64,000 nt of DNA from CAWHJB01 sp963698715 (lineage in GTDB: Bacteria; Chloroflexota; Anaerolineae; Anaerolineales; UBA4823), in NCBI GenBank assembly GCA_963698715.1, contig CAVORW010000003.1:496001-560000 (forward strand), written 5' to 3'. Below, piece by piece: positions 27,544-35,584 of the stretch. The notes under the pieces were generated by a model. It did not search any database. It was not told the DNA's origin and worked only from the letters and a program-made list of their open reading frames with translations. The position numbers and the translations under genes were made by a program. Positions within the stretch are counted from its first letter, which is position 1, and every line of letters begins with the position of its first letter.

Positions 27544-28980
27544 ATGGCGCACAACAATATTCGCTTTGCTGCTCTTGTCATCTGCCTGGCTGCACTTGCC
27601 CTCCTGGGGGGCAACCCTACGCTTGCAGGTGCGAGTGAACCAGGCGCAAGCCTCCCGGCGCAGACTTTTGGAGTGACCTTTGGCGGAGGTGGACCAGGGC
27701 CGGTAGATAACTGGTTCACTTACCAGGGGTACTTGCAAGATAATGGCACACCTGTGAGTGACACTTGTGATTTCCAATTCAGTTTATGGGATTCATCTGG
27801 AACAGGAGTGCCGCCTACCGGTGGGATCCAGATTGGAACGACTGAGACTGCTGGCAGCCTGCTGATAACCGAGGGCTTGTTTAACTATACCCTCAACACG
27901 GGCGACGAATTTGGCCCACAGGCATTTAACGGACAGCGGCGTTACCTGCAGATCGCAGCCCGTTGCCCAGCTGGCAGTGGGGGGTACACGACGCTGGCGC
28001 CCCGCCAACTGCTCACAGGCGCTCCTTACGCGCTGAGTTTACGACCAGGAGCGGTGATCTCGGATACTCAAAATAGCGCCCTTCTGACGGTTATCAATAC
28101 TAATGCCGTGGAATCTGGTAGCGGCGCGATTGTCGCACGCGGCAGCGGACCCACCGCTCCGGTTATCGGGGCCCATCACGCTGGCATAGGGCATGCCCTG
28201 TATGGTTCTTCCGACAGTGGCTACCCCACGATTGGCGGGGTGAACTTGGGATCGGGATCCGCGGTGAATGGGCGGAGTGCGGGGGGGATAGGCGTCTACG
28301 GCTTAACCGAAACTAACGATAGTGTTGGGGTGGCCGGGCTGCAATCTGGGTCCGCGTTTTCGCTCTCCGATCTGGGGGGGTATTGGAAGCCCGGTGGGTA
28401 TTTCATCGGTCGCAACGGTGTGGTGGGCATAACGAAAACGAACGCTGGCTATGGTGTTTTTGGATGGGACAAATCTGAGTCTTCGGGTTGGGCAGGCTAC
28501 TTTTTCTCGGCCAACGGAAATGGCGTGTACGTTTCGGCGCCCAATGTGGGACTGAATGTTGCCGGGGGCACCAAAAACGCCGTCGTCCGTACCGAGTCTG
28601 GCAGCCGTCTGATGTACTCAGAAGAATCAACCGAAGTATGGTTCTCCGATTATGGGTTTGGGCAGCTGGAAAGTGGAAGTGCAGATATTGCGATCGATCC
28701 GATCTTTGCCCAAACTGTGAACCTGAAAGAGCCCTACCACGTTTTTGTGCAAGCTTACGCAGATGCGGAATTGTATGTGAGCAATCGGTCCGCAACCGGG
28801 TTCGAGGTGCATCTGAGGGATGGTGAAGCCAACGCTGAATTCTCTTACCGCATTGTCGCTCAGCGCCTGGGCTACGAGGAAACCCGCCTGGATCGCGCCC
28901 CCTGGGCTGACAACGACCCCAACCTGTACCCGGAAAAGGCCAACGAAGCCATGCAGACTCCCCAAGGGGGGCAGCCATGA
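27544..28980 (+). CDS. Secreted protein of unknown function
   Basis: A 478-residue exported protein with a clear signal peptide (residues 1-28, ending LAGA). After it comes a domain with FTYQGYLQDNGTPVSDTC, a motif that I recall from secreted and tail-fibre-like proteins of many environmental bacteria, ending at TGAPYALSL near residue 160. A central region contains loose Gly-rich repeats (GIGVYG, GVVGITKTNAGYGVFGW, AGYFFSANGNGVYV) typical of beta-helical fibres, and the C-terminal section (SADIAIDPIFAQTVNL) resembles the end domain of such fibres. An AAGGAG ribosome binding site precedes the ATG. It overlaps the next gene by ATGA. Confidence 0.6.
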   Translation: MAHNNIRFAALVICLAALALLGGNPTLAGASEPGASLPAQTFGVTFGGGGPGPVDNWFTYQGYLQDNGTPVSDTCDFQFSLWDSSGTGVPPTGGIQIGTTETAGSLLITEGLFNYTLNTGDEFGPQAFNGQRRYLQIAARCPAGSGGYTTLAPRQLLTGAPYALSLRPGAVISDTQNSALLTVINTNAVESGSGAIVARGSGPTAPVIGAHHAGIGHALYGSSDSGYPTIGGVNLGSGSAVNGRSAGGIGVYGLTETNDSVGVAGLQSGSAFSLSDLGGYWKPGGYFIGRNGVVGITKTNAGYGVFGWDKSESSGWAGYFFSANGNGVYVSAPNVGLNVAGGTKNAVVRTESGSRLMYSEESTEVWFSDYGFGQLESGSADIAIDPIFAQTVNLKEPYHVFVQAYADAELYVSNRSATGFEVHLRDGEANAEFSYRIVAQRLGYEETRLDRAPWADNDPNLYPEKANEAMQTPQGGQP

Positions 28981-29255
28981 ACGGCAAGCTGATCATTCTG
29001 TTGCTGGTGATCATGCTGCTGACAAGCGGCCTGGGTTTGGCTGCGGTCGACAGCCTTAATTTGCCCTGGTGGACGGTGGATGGCGGCGGAGCGGTGCCTG
29101 CCCTGAGTGGTGGCGGGCTAACCTTGCAAGGGACGACGGGGCAGGCAGATGCGGGCAGGTTGAACAACGACCGGTTCAGCTTGAATGGCGGCTATTGGAA
29201 CCCATTCACTGGAAAACCAACCCTTTGGGTTTATTTGCCTGTCGTGATCCAATAG
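28977..29255 (+). CDS. Small secreted protein paired with the fibre-like protein
   Basis: A 92-residue protein with a signal peptide (LIILLLVIMLLTSGLGLAA), a short Trp- and Gly-rich segment (PWWTVDGGG, SGGGLTLQGTTGQADAG, NGGYWNPF) and the C-terminal tail LWVYLPVVIQ. The Gly-rich unit and YLPVV-type ending recur in secreted proteins of Anaerolineae as far as I recall. Its start overlaps the stop of the upstream secreted protein (ATGA), so the two are made together. Function unknown. Confidence 0.6.
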   Translation: MNGKLIILLLVIMLLTSGLGLAAVDSLNLPWWTVDGGGAVPALSGGGLTLQGTTGQADAGRLNNDRFSLNGGYWNPFTGKPTLWVYLPVVIQ

Positions 29256-29345
29256 TTCGAATTGCGCAGGGCCATGCAGGGCACGAGCAGTGAGCCGCAA
29301 TTACTTGAAGAAGACAGCTTTGTAAACCCACCTCTGGCCAATAAT

Positions 29346-29412
29346 CCTGTCCAAAAAACCGGACAGGCCAGTTCGGCCACGACAATATAACCGTCTGTCA
29401 GGATTCACAGAC
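29346..29412. terminator. Two hairpins between convergent genes
   Basis: CCTGTCC/GGACAGG (29346-29367, 8-nt loop) and GTCTGT/ACAGAC (29393-29412) lie between the rightward secreted-protein pair and the leftward hydrogenase operon. Neither has a long T tract. They probably mark the transcript ends of both units. Confidence 0.4.
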
Positions 29413-29440
29413 AGCTTCATTGAAGAAAGAACAGCTGATC

Positions 29441-29908
29441 TTACGCCCAGGCCGCAGCCAGTTGAACCCGGCTGGCGTGCAGTCGTTCAATCGCTGATTT
29501 GGCGGCCTGGAGGGTCAGCGAATAAGCTAACCGGCCATCTTTTTTAAACAGCGAGTGCAATGCCTTTGCATCGAATTTGAGCACTCGGCTCTGTACTGAC
29601 GTGCTTGCCGTAGCGGTCAGCACATGGGGCTCGATCAGAGCTGAGATGCTGAATGGCTCACCGGGATTAATCTCCCCGACTGGGATGCCTTTTGCCAAGG
29701 TAGCGCGTTTCTTCTCTCCTAGCGTGTAATACAATTCGACATAGCCATCCAGCAAGAAATACAGCGCAGTGGCAGGCCCCCCTTCCTGAAAGATAACTTC
29801 GCCGCTCTCATAAATCACTTCTTCAGCCAGCATAGCCAATTCTTTTAGATGTTTGTCCTCCAGCGAACCAAAAAACGGATATTTGCGCAGGATTTCTGGT
29901 GAGATCAT
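29441..29908 (-). CDS. Cyclic-nucleotide-binding-domain protein without DNA-binding domain (second copy)
   Basis: A 155-residue protein that is almost entirely one cNMP-binding domain: FGSLEDKHLKELAMLAEEVIYESGEVIFQEG, the hinge ALYFLLDGYVELYY, and a C-terminal helix. The usual CRP helix-turn-helix is missing. The phosphate-binding cassette (GEPFSISALIEPHVLTATA) lacks the standard RxA arginine pattern, so nucleotide binding is uncertain. It is a paralogue of the next gene upstream, 10 nt away, and both end the hydrogenase gene run. A redox- or ligand-sensing or scaffold role is possible. Confidence 0.75.
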   Translation of the reverse strand: MISPEILRKYPFFGSLEDKHLKELAMLAEEVIYESGEVIFQEGGPATALYFLLDGYVELYYTLGEKKRATLAKGIPVGEINPGEPFSISALIEPHVLTATASTSVQSRVLKFDAKALHSLFKKDGRLAYSLTLQAAKSAIERLHASRVQLAAAWA

Positions 29909-29918
29909 TCAAATCCTC

Positions 29919-30401
29919 CTATTGTATTTCGGCCGGTTTCCAAACCGCAGCCAGCTGGAGGCGGGTGGCGTTCAACCGGTCCATAGCCGCCCTGGCCACC
30001 TGCTGGATTAAGGCATAGGCCAGCTTATCGTCTTCCTGGCACATCTCAAGGATCGGCACAGCTTCGATCTTGAGTACGAGGCTGGATTCTACTGCTCGCG
30101 CTGTGGAGGTTAAGATATACGGCTCGATAAAGGCCGAGATGCCGAACAACTCGCCGGGATAGATCACTCGAAATCGGAGGTCTTTACGCAGTTCGGGGCG
30201 ATACTCGACCTCTACCACGAATAGAAGTTCAACACTGCCTTTGAGCAAGATGTGGATTGCGTCTGCCTTGTCATTCTCGTGGAAGAGGATCTCACCGCGC
30301 TCATAAGACACCTCTTCGGCTATCTTGGCAATTTTTTTAAGTTGAGCCGGCTTAAGAAAACCAAAAAAAGGGTATTTGCTGAGCAATTCGGGCTGAATCA
30401 T
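29919..30401 (-). CDS. Cyclic-nucleotide-binding-domain protein without DNA-binding domain (first copy)
   Basis: This 160-residue protein resembles its downstream neighbour over the whole length (KYPFFGxL start, EEVxYExGEILFHE, GELFGISAFIEPYILTSTARA, ending ...RLQLAA). It is a single cNMP-binding fold with no helix-turn-helix. It lies 91 nt after the hydrogenase large-subunit gene on the same strand, the same linkage seen for cNMP-domain proteins next to other Hdr/hydrogenase clusters, so it may modulate the complex. Function not proven. Confidence 0.75.
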   Translation of the reverse strand: MIQPELLSKYPFFGFLKPAQLKKIAKIAEEVSYERGEILFHENDKADAIHILLKGSVELLFVVEVEYRPELRKDLRFRVIYPGELFGISAFIEPYILTSTARAVESSLVLKIEAVPILEMCQEDDKLAYALIQQVARAAMDRLNATRLQLAAVWKPAEIQ

Positions 30402-30492
30402 GGGTTCCCTCCGATATAAAACTGATCTCTGCAGGGAATATTGACCGACATGTGAGCTAAAGAAGTCTTCTGCAGATTAGCTGGACAAACGA

Positions 30493-31986
30493 TCATCTGT
30501 CGTTCTTGCGGCCAAGTAATTCGATAATCTCCCCTTGAGCATCGCGGATGGTCACCTCAAGCGGCATTTGGCCAGGCATTGTGTGGGTCGCACAGGCGAA
30601 ACAGGGATCATAAGCGCGGAAAGCCATCTCTATCCGATTGAGCAGGCCGTGGGTAATCACCGTGCCGTTATGGATCAGCGATTGGGCGGCTTTCTTGACC
30701 GACATGGCGATGGGGGCGTAATTATTGGTTGTTCCAACGATCAGGTTGACCTTTGTCAGAATACCATTTTCATCGGTCTGGTAATGATGGGTTAGCGTGC
30801 CCCGCGGCGCTTCAACACAACCAACGCCTTCATCCGGAATTTCGGTGACCAGAACGCGCACATTCGGATCCGTAATCTCCGGATCGGTCGCTAATTCCAG
30901 CATACGCTCGGCTGCATAGAGCAGTTCAATCAGGCGCGCCCAATGGGTTGCCAGGCGTTGGTGCACGGGCTGGTAACGCCCGCCATTAATTTTACTCCCC
31001 AGGGTGGTATAAAACTTTTCAAAAAATTCCTGGGCCAGAGGCGTTGCCATGCCATCGGCAGCATTCATGCGGGAAAGCGGCGTGGCACAATAAACCCCAC
31101 TGTGGATGCCGTCGACCAGGCCTTTCCAACCAACCTCCTTGAGATAGGGGAATTTCAAGTAGGTCCATGGTTCAACATGTTCTGCTAGATGCCTGGCATA
31201 ATGGCGGGCCGGGTATTTGACGAATTCCTTCCCTTCCGGGTCAACCACCCGGATCAACCCATCATAAAAATTTAAGCACAAATTGGAGTCCACTGTGCCC
31301 ATTGAGTAGGTTCGATGTGTGTAGAAATCTGAAAGGATCAGATCTACATAATCAGAGTTTCCGAGTACGATCTGATCAAATATTTGTAAACTGAACAGGG
31401 CGAAATCTACATTTTGGCGGGCAATCTGCTCGTACTCTGCGCGCTCGTCCGGACTGATCGGTTTGCTCCAGCCGCCCGGCAGTCCAGCCACCGGATGGAC
31501 GCCACGACCGCCCATTTTTTGAATCACATAGTGGTTTCGGTGGCGGCATTCGATAACCTGCTTGCCGATCTCGACACCCACCTTATGAATGACGCCCAGG
31601 ATATTGCGCTCGCCAGGTGAGGCGTCCGGCCCAAGAATAAAATCTGGACCTCCGAGAGCATAGAAGTGGGTGGTGTGGTCGGTGACATAGAATGCCATGT
31701 AAAACAACTCGCGCAGTTTTTTGACCGCTGAGGAAGGCTCGATATGGAACAGCGCATCTAACGCTTTGGTCGCAGCCATGTGGTGTGCCTCAGGGCAAAC
31801 GCCGCAAATCCGGTTTGTGATGCGCGGCATTTCCTCTGCCGGCCGGCCAACGCAGAATTGCTCAAATCCGCGCAGTTCGGGAACCTGAAAATAAGCGTTG
31901 GCTACCTCGCCCTGCTCATCCAGGAAGATATCAATCTTGCCGTGGCCTTCCAGCCGGGTGATCGGGTCGATCGTGATCCGTTCCAT
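30493..31986 (-). CDS. mvhA: F420-non-reducing-type [NiFe] hydrogenase large subunit (MvhA)
   Basis: A 497-residue large subunit holding the Ni-Fe active site. The N-terminal ligand motif RICGVC (about residues 58-63) and the C-terminal DPCFACATH (residues 460-468) provide the four Cys ligands. A 29-residue tail after His468 must be removed by a maturation endopeptidase, as in other group 3 enzymes; none is encoded in this window. The start overlaps the mvhG stop as TGATG. The enzyme oxidises or produces H2 and passes electrons through MvhG and MvhD to HdrA. By gene context it fits group 3c (Mvh-like) hydrogenases. Confidence 0.92.
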   Translation of the reverse strand: MERITIDPITRLEGHGKIDIFLDEQGEVANAYFQVPELRGFEQFCVGRPAEEMPRITNRICGVCPEAHHMAATKALDALFHIEPSSAVKKLRELFYMAFYVTDHTTHFYALGGPDFILGPDASPGERNILGVIHKVGVEIGKQVIECRHRNHYVIQKMGGRGVHPVAGLPGGWSKPISPDERAEYEQIARQNVDFALFSLQIFDQIVLGNSDYVDLILSDFYTHRTYSMGTVDSNLCLNFYDGLIRVVDPEGKEFVKYPARHYARHLAEHVEPWTYLKFPYLKEVGWKGLVDGIHSGVYCATPLSRMNAADGMATPLAQEFFEKFYTTLGSKINGGRYQPVHQRLATHWARLIELLYAAERMLELATDPEITDPNVRVLVTEIPDEGVGCVEAPRGTLTHHYQTDENGILTKVNLIVGTTNNYAPIAMSVKKAAQSLIHNGTVITHGLLNRIEMAFRAYDPCFACATHTMPGQMPLEVTIRDAQGEIIELLGRKNDR

Positions 31987-33038
31987 CAGGCGCCTCCTTT
32001 TGATTCTGTCTCAAAATGCAGAGGATTGTGGCCATTTGTTCGCTTCCGGTTCAGAAAAGAATGTGCCATGCTGAACCGGTAAAAAGTTCCGGCTGGATCG
32101 GCCAGAGTATCGACGGCGGCCTTGATCCGGTTTTCAATCTCATCTTCTTTTTCACCAGGCGCGCCTGCTTCGATTACCGAAGCGATCGCCGCCAGCATTC
32201 GGGCGCCCTGATCTTCGACGCCATCCAGCGGGCCGTAGCACCCCCGGCAGCCCATACCGACCTGCGGGCAAAGCGCTCCACAGCCGCTGCGAGTGGCCGG
32301 GCCCATGCAGACCAGGCCCTGCTCAAGTAAGCAAGTTTCGGGTTGGGGGATGATCTCATAGGGCCGGTAGAAACGCTGGATATGTTTCTCGCTTATTTCC
32401 AGGGTACATTCCTCGCAGACTGCTGCCTGTCCCGCTCCCAGGATTGAACCCGGTGGAGGCGGTTCGGCTCCATGCAGCAAGACTCCCACCACGGCCTGCA
32501 AAACGGCCCAGATCTGGTGGGGCTCCGGAGGACAGCCCGGAATCGTATAATCCACCTGGATCACCTGGTCCAGGGATTTCACGGCTGGATAAAAAGCCGG
32601 GATGTGCAGGCTGCCCTCGGGCATTCGCGTTTCAGTTTGGGGCAGGATCCCAGTTGGATTATCCACAGTCGGCGAGGACAGGTAGACCGTGTGAAAAATC
32701 TCTTCAGCGCTGGTCAGGTTGGCCAGGGCAGGAATACAGCCTTCGTAGGCGCAGGAGCCAAAGGCTACCAGGAGCTTTGATTTCTTGCGCAGCAGGTGGG
32801 CCATCTCTTCATTCTCGGATGTGCGGATAGCCCCGTTGAACAGGCACAGATCGATGTAACTATCGGGATAGGCCCGAACGTCTTCATATTTAAAATCTGC
32901 TGCGACAGGCCAGAAGGCAAGATCGAAGATCGCGTCGACATCCAGGATTTTATCGCCGATATTAAGGACGGCAATCTCACAGCCGCCACAAGAAGCGGCC
33001 CAATACATGGCCAGTTTTGGCTTTCCATTTTGTGGCAT
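31986..33038 (-). CDS. mvhG: [NiFe] hydrogenase small subunit (MvhG)
   Basis: A 350-residue Fe-S subunit of the hydrogenase. Proximal cluster ligands appear in CGGCEIAV near the start, GSCAYEGC and PGCPP. The C-terminal part has a Cys-rich block (CEECTLE, then CLLEQGLVCMGP, SGCGALCP, MGCRGCYGP) for further clusters. No twin-arginine signal is present, so the enzyme is cytoplasmic as in Mvh-type hydrogenases. It lies two nucleotides after mvhD and overlaps mvhA. Confidence 0.9.
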   Translation of the reverse strand: MPQNGKPKLAMYWAASCGGCEIAVLNIGDKILDVDAIFDLAFWPVAADFKYEDVRAYPDSYIDLCLFNGAIRTSENEEMAHLLRKKSKLLVAFGSCAYEGCIPALANLTSAEEIFHTVYLSSPTVDNPTGILPQTETRMPEGSLHIPAFYPAVKSLDQVIQVDYTIPGCPPEPHQIWAVLQAVVGVLLHGAEPPPPGSILGAGQAAVCEECTLEISEKHIQRFYRPYEIIPQPETCLLEQGLVCMGPATRSGCGALCPQVGMGCRGCYGPLDGVEDQGARMLAAIASVIEAGAPGEKEDEIENRIKAAVDTLADPAGTFYRFSMAHSFLNRKRTNGHNPLHFETESKGGA

Positions 33039-33040
33039 GG

Positions 33041-33529
33041 CTAAACCTCCATGACTGCTGGCAGCTCGTCGGGGATTTCAGGCAACCGGACGGGATGGTG
33101 CCCATTGCGCAGTACTGTCTGGTGCCAGCGTAGAGGCCCCAAAGCCCGCAGTTCCTCCGTCATCCGGTCGACGGTCCTGGCCAGCAGGGGCCCTTCAGAC
33201 GCCGATGCCCATAGGATCTGGACGCGTTGCGCTTCGACCCCAAATTGGGCCAGCACCCGTTTGAGCAGCATGTAGCGGCGTAAAGCCTTTAGATTTCCCT
33301 CAATGTAATGGCACTCGCCCGGGTGGCAGCCAGCGATCAGCACGCCATCTGCGCCGTCGCGCAGGGCCTTGAGCACCATATCTGGCTCCACTCGACCGCT
33401 GCACATGACACGGATTGCACGCATATTGGGGGCATAGTGCAGCCGTGCTGTTCCAGCCAGATCGGCTGCACGGTAGGAGCACCAGTTGCATAGAAATCCG
33501 ACGATGACAGGTTCATAGGTCTGATCCAT
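33041..33529 (-). CDS. mvhD: Hydrogenase/heterodisulfide-reductase linker subunit MvhD
   Basis: A 162-residue MvhD-family protein carrying the [2Fe-2S] ligands in FLCNWCSYRAAD, MCSGRV and GCHPGECHY. MvhD transfers electrons between MvhG and the FAD of HdrA. It is encoded between hdrA and mvhG with a spacing of 33 and 2 nt, which is the usual order. The C-terminal 40 residues are less conserved and rich in Arg. Confidence 0.93.
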   Translation of the reverse strand: MDQTYEPVIVGFLCNWCSYRAADLAGTARLHYAPNMRAIRVMCSGRVEPDMVLKALRDGADGVLIAGCHPGECHYIEGNLKALRRYMLLKRVLAQFGVEAQRVQILWASASEGPLLARTVDRMTEELRALGPLRWHQTVLRNGHHPVRLPEIPDELPAVMEV

Positions 33530-33562
33530 AGGATTTCTCCTTTTTTTTATTTGCCTCAGGTC

Positions 33563-35569
33563 TCACGCCGGGGCCGGATCGATTTCGGCTGGCTGGCGCA
33601 CATCCCAAAGGATGCCCTCGATCTGGGCCATTAACTGTTGGCGGGTGAAATGTGCGCCTGAGATGGCTGCGCTTGGGCAGGCTGCCACACAGGTCCCGCA
33701 GCCCTGGCACAGAGCGGAGATGACCTCGGATACTTTGCGGTCCTCGTGATAAACGATGGCGGAGTAAGGACACAGATCGTTGCAGATTCGGCAGCCAGAG
33801 CACTGCTCGCTGTTGATCTGGGCGCGAACCGGCTCCATCAAGACGGTTCCCTGGGCAATCAGGCTGGCAGCGCGCATGGCTGCCGCCGCGGCCTGGGCGA
33901 CAGTTTCGGGAATCGCCATCGGACCCTGACAGGCGCCGGCGATGAAGATACCCTCGACCATCGTGAGGATAGGATCCAGCTTGGGATGGCGCTCGATGAA
34001 GAAACCGCTGAAATCACAGCCCATGCCAAACAGGTTAGCGACCTTCTGGGCGTCGTGACGTGATTCCATCCCTACGCTCAGGATCACCATATCCACCGGG
34101 ATGCGTCGCTGGGCGCCGTACAGGGTATCGTACGCCTGGACGATCAGCTTGCCCTCTTCCTCCGCGGTGCGGGCGGCATCGGTTATTTCTCCTATGCGGC
34201 CGCGGATAAAGTGGACGCCCTCTTTCATCACGCGATGATAAAATTCTTCATACCGTTTGCCTGCTGCCCGGATGTCGATATAGAAGTTGTAAACTTCTGC
34301 GTCTGGTAGGCGTTCGCGGACCAGATGGGCAAATTTCAACGAATACATACAACAAACCCGCGAGCAGTACTCGTTATAATTTTCATCGCGGGAGCCAACG
34401 CAGTGAATGATCGCCACGCTTTGCGGCTCGGTGTTGCCGTCACGCAGCAGGATTTGCCCCGCTGTAGGTCCCGAGGCATTGACCATTCGCTCGAATTCCA
34501 GGCTGGTGAACACATTGTTCAGGCGGCCGTATCCATATTGGGGGATCCGGCGGGCATCAAAGGGGTCATAGCCGGTCGCCAAAATGACACTGCCGGCGTT
34601 TAGCTCCAGGATTTCATCTTTCTGATCGAAATTGATTGCCTCAGGGGGGCAAAAAATCTGGCAGGCCTTACACTTGCCCTTGATAAAGTAAGTACACTGC
34701 TCAACATCGACCACCGGGAACATCGGCACAGCCTGGGGGAACGGGCGATAAATCGCTTTTCGTTTGCCCAACCCCACATTGAAGACCTCATCCACGACTT
34801 TCTTGGGGCACTTGTCCTCACAAATACCACAGCCAGTGCACAAGGATTCATCTATAAACCGGGCTTTCTTACGCACCGTGATTGTATAGTTGCCCAGATA
34901 CCCCTCTACACCTTCAACTTCGCTGTATGTCAGCAGGGTAATATTGGGGTTTTGGCCGACTTCGACCATTCGTGGGGTCAGAATGCAGGCTGCGCAGTCC
35001 AATGTTGGGAAGGTTTTATCCCATTGGGCCATATGCCCGCCAATGGATGGCTCGCGCTCAACCAGGTAGACATGATAGCCGGCGTTTGCCAGCTCCAGGG
35101 ACGCAGTAATCCCGGCGATTCCCCCGCCGACCACAAGTACGTTGGGATTAATCTCAACCACCACAGGCTCCAGAGGCTGGTGATACACAACCCGCTCGAC
35201 CGCACCTTTGATCAGGGCTTTGGCTTTGCTGGTGGCGGCAACGCTGTCGGTTGTCGCCCAGGAATCCAGCTCGCGGATATTCGCCATCTCAAACAGGAAG
35301 GGATTCAATCCAGCCCGCTGGCAGGCGCCCCGGAAGGTTTTTTCGTGCATATGGGGTGAACAGGCCGCTACCACCACCCGGGTTAGGCCATGGTCTTTGA
35401 TATCCTTCTCGACCAGGTCTTGTCCCAGGCTGGAGCACATGAACTTATAATCACGAGCGATTTCAACATGCTGCTGTTCACTGGCCCAGCGGGCCACATC
35501 TTCAACGTCAACCATACCGGCAATATTGGTGCCGCAATGGCAGATATATACGCCAACTTTTTCGCTCAT
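33563..35569 (-). CDS. hdrA: HdrA flavoprotein (electron-bifurcating heterodisulfide reductase subunit A type)
   Basis: A full-length 668-residue HdrA. It has the N-terminal domain with CHCGTNIAG, an FAD-binding Rossmann motif VVGGGIAG near residue 147, and the signature DCAACILTPRM. A ferredoxin-like insert (CTGCGICEDKCPKK, near 242, plus CKACQIFCPPE) follows, and C-terminal double [4Fe-4S] motifs (CSGCRICNDLCP near 588, CQGCGTCVAACP near 620). In methanogens and many anaerobes, HdrA bifurcates electrons from MvhADG between ferredoxin and HdrBC. Here HdrB and HdrC are absent and the upstream partners are HdrD-like, so the low- and high-potential acceptors are inferred. Confidence 0.93.
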   Translation of the reverse strand: MSEKVGVYICHCGTNIAGMVDVEDVARWASEQQHVEIARDYKFMCSSLGQDLVEKDIKDHGLTRVVVAACSPHMHEKTFRGACQRAGLNPFLFEMANIRELDSWATTDSVAATSKAKALIKGAVERVVYHQPLEPVVVEINPNVLVVGGGIAGITASLELANAGYHVYLVEREPSIGGHMAQWDKTFPTLDCAACILTPRMVEVGQNPNITLLTYSEVEGVEGYLGNYTITVRKKARFIDESLCTGCGICEDKCPKKVVDEVFNVGLGKRKAIYRPFPQAVPMFPVVDVEQCTYFIKGKCKACQIFCPPEAINFDQKDEILELNAGSVILATGYDPFDARRIPQYGYGRLNNVFTSLEFERMVNASGPTAGQILLRDGNTEPQSVAIIHCVGSRDENYNEYCSRVCCMYSLKFAHLVRERLPDAEVYNFYIDIRAAGKRYEEFYHRVMKEGVHFIRGRIGEITDAARTAEEEGKLIVQAYDTLYGAQRRIPVDMVILSVGMESRHDAQKVANLFGMGCDFSGFFIERHPKLDPILTMVEGIFIAGACQGPMAIPETVAQAAAAAMRAASLIAQGTVLMEPVRAQINSEQCSGCRICNDLCPYSAIVYHEDRKVSEVISALCQGCGTCVAACPSAAISGAHFTRQQLMAQIEGILWDVRQPAEIDPAPA

Positions 35570-35584
35570 AGAGGCTCTCCTGTT

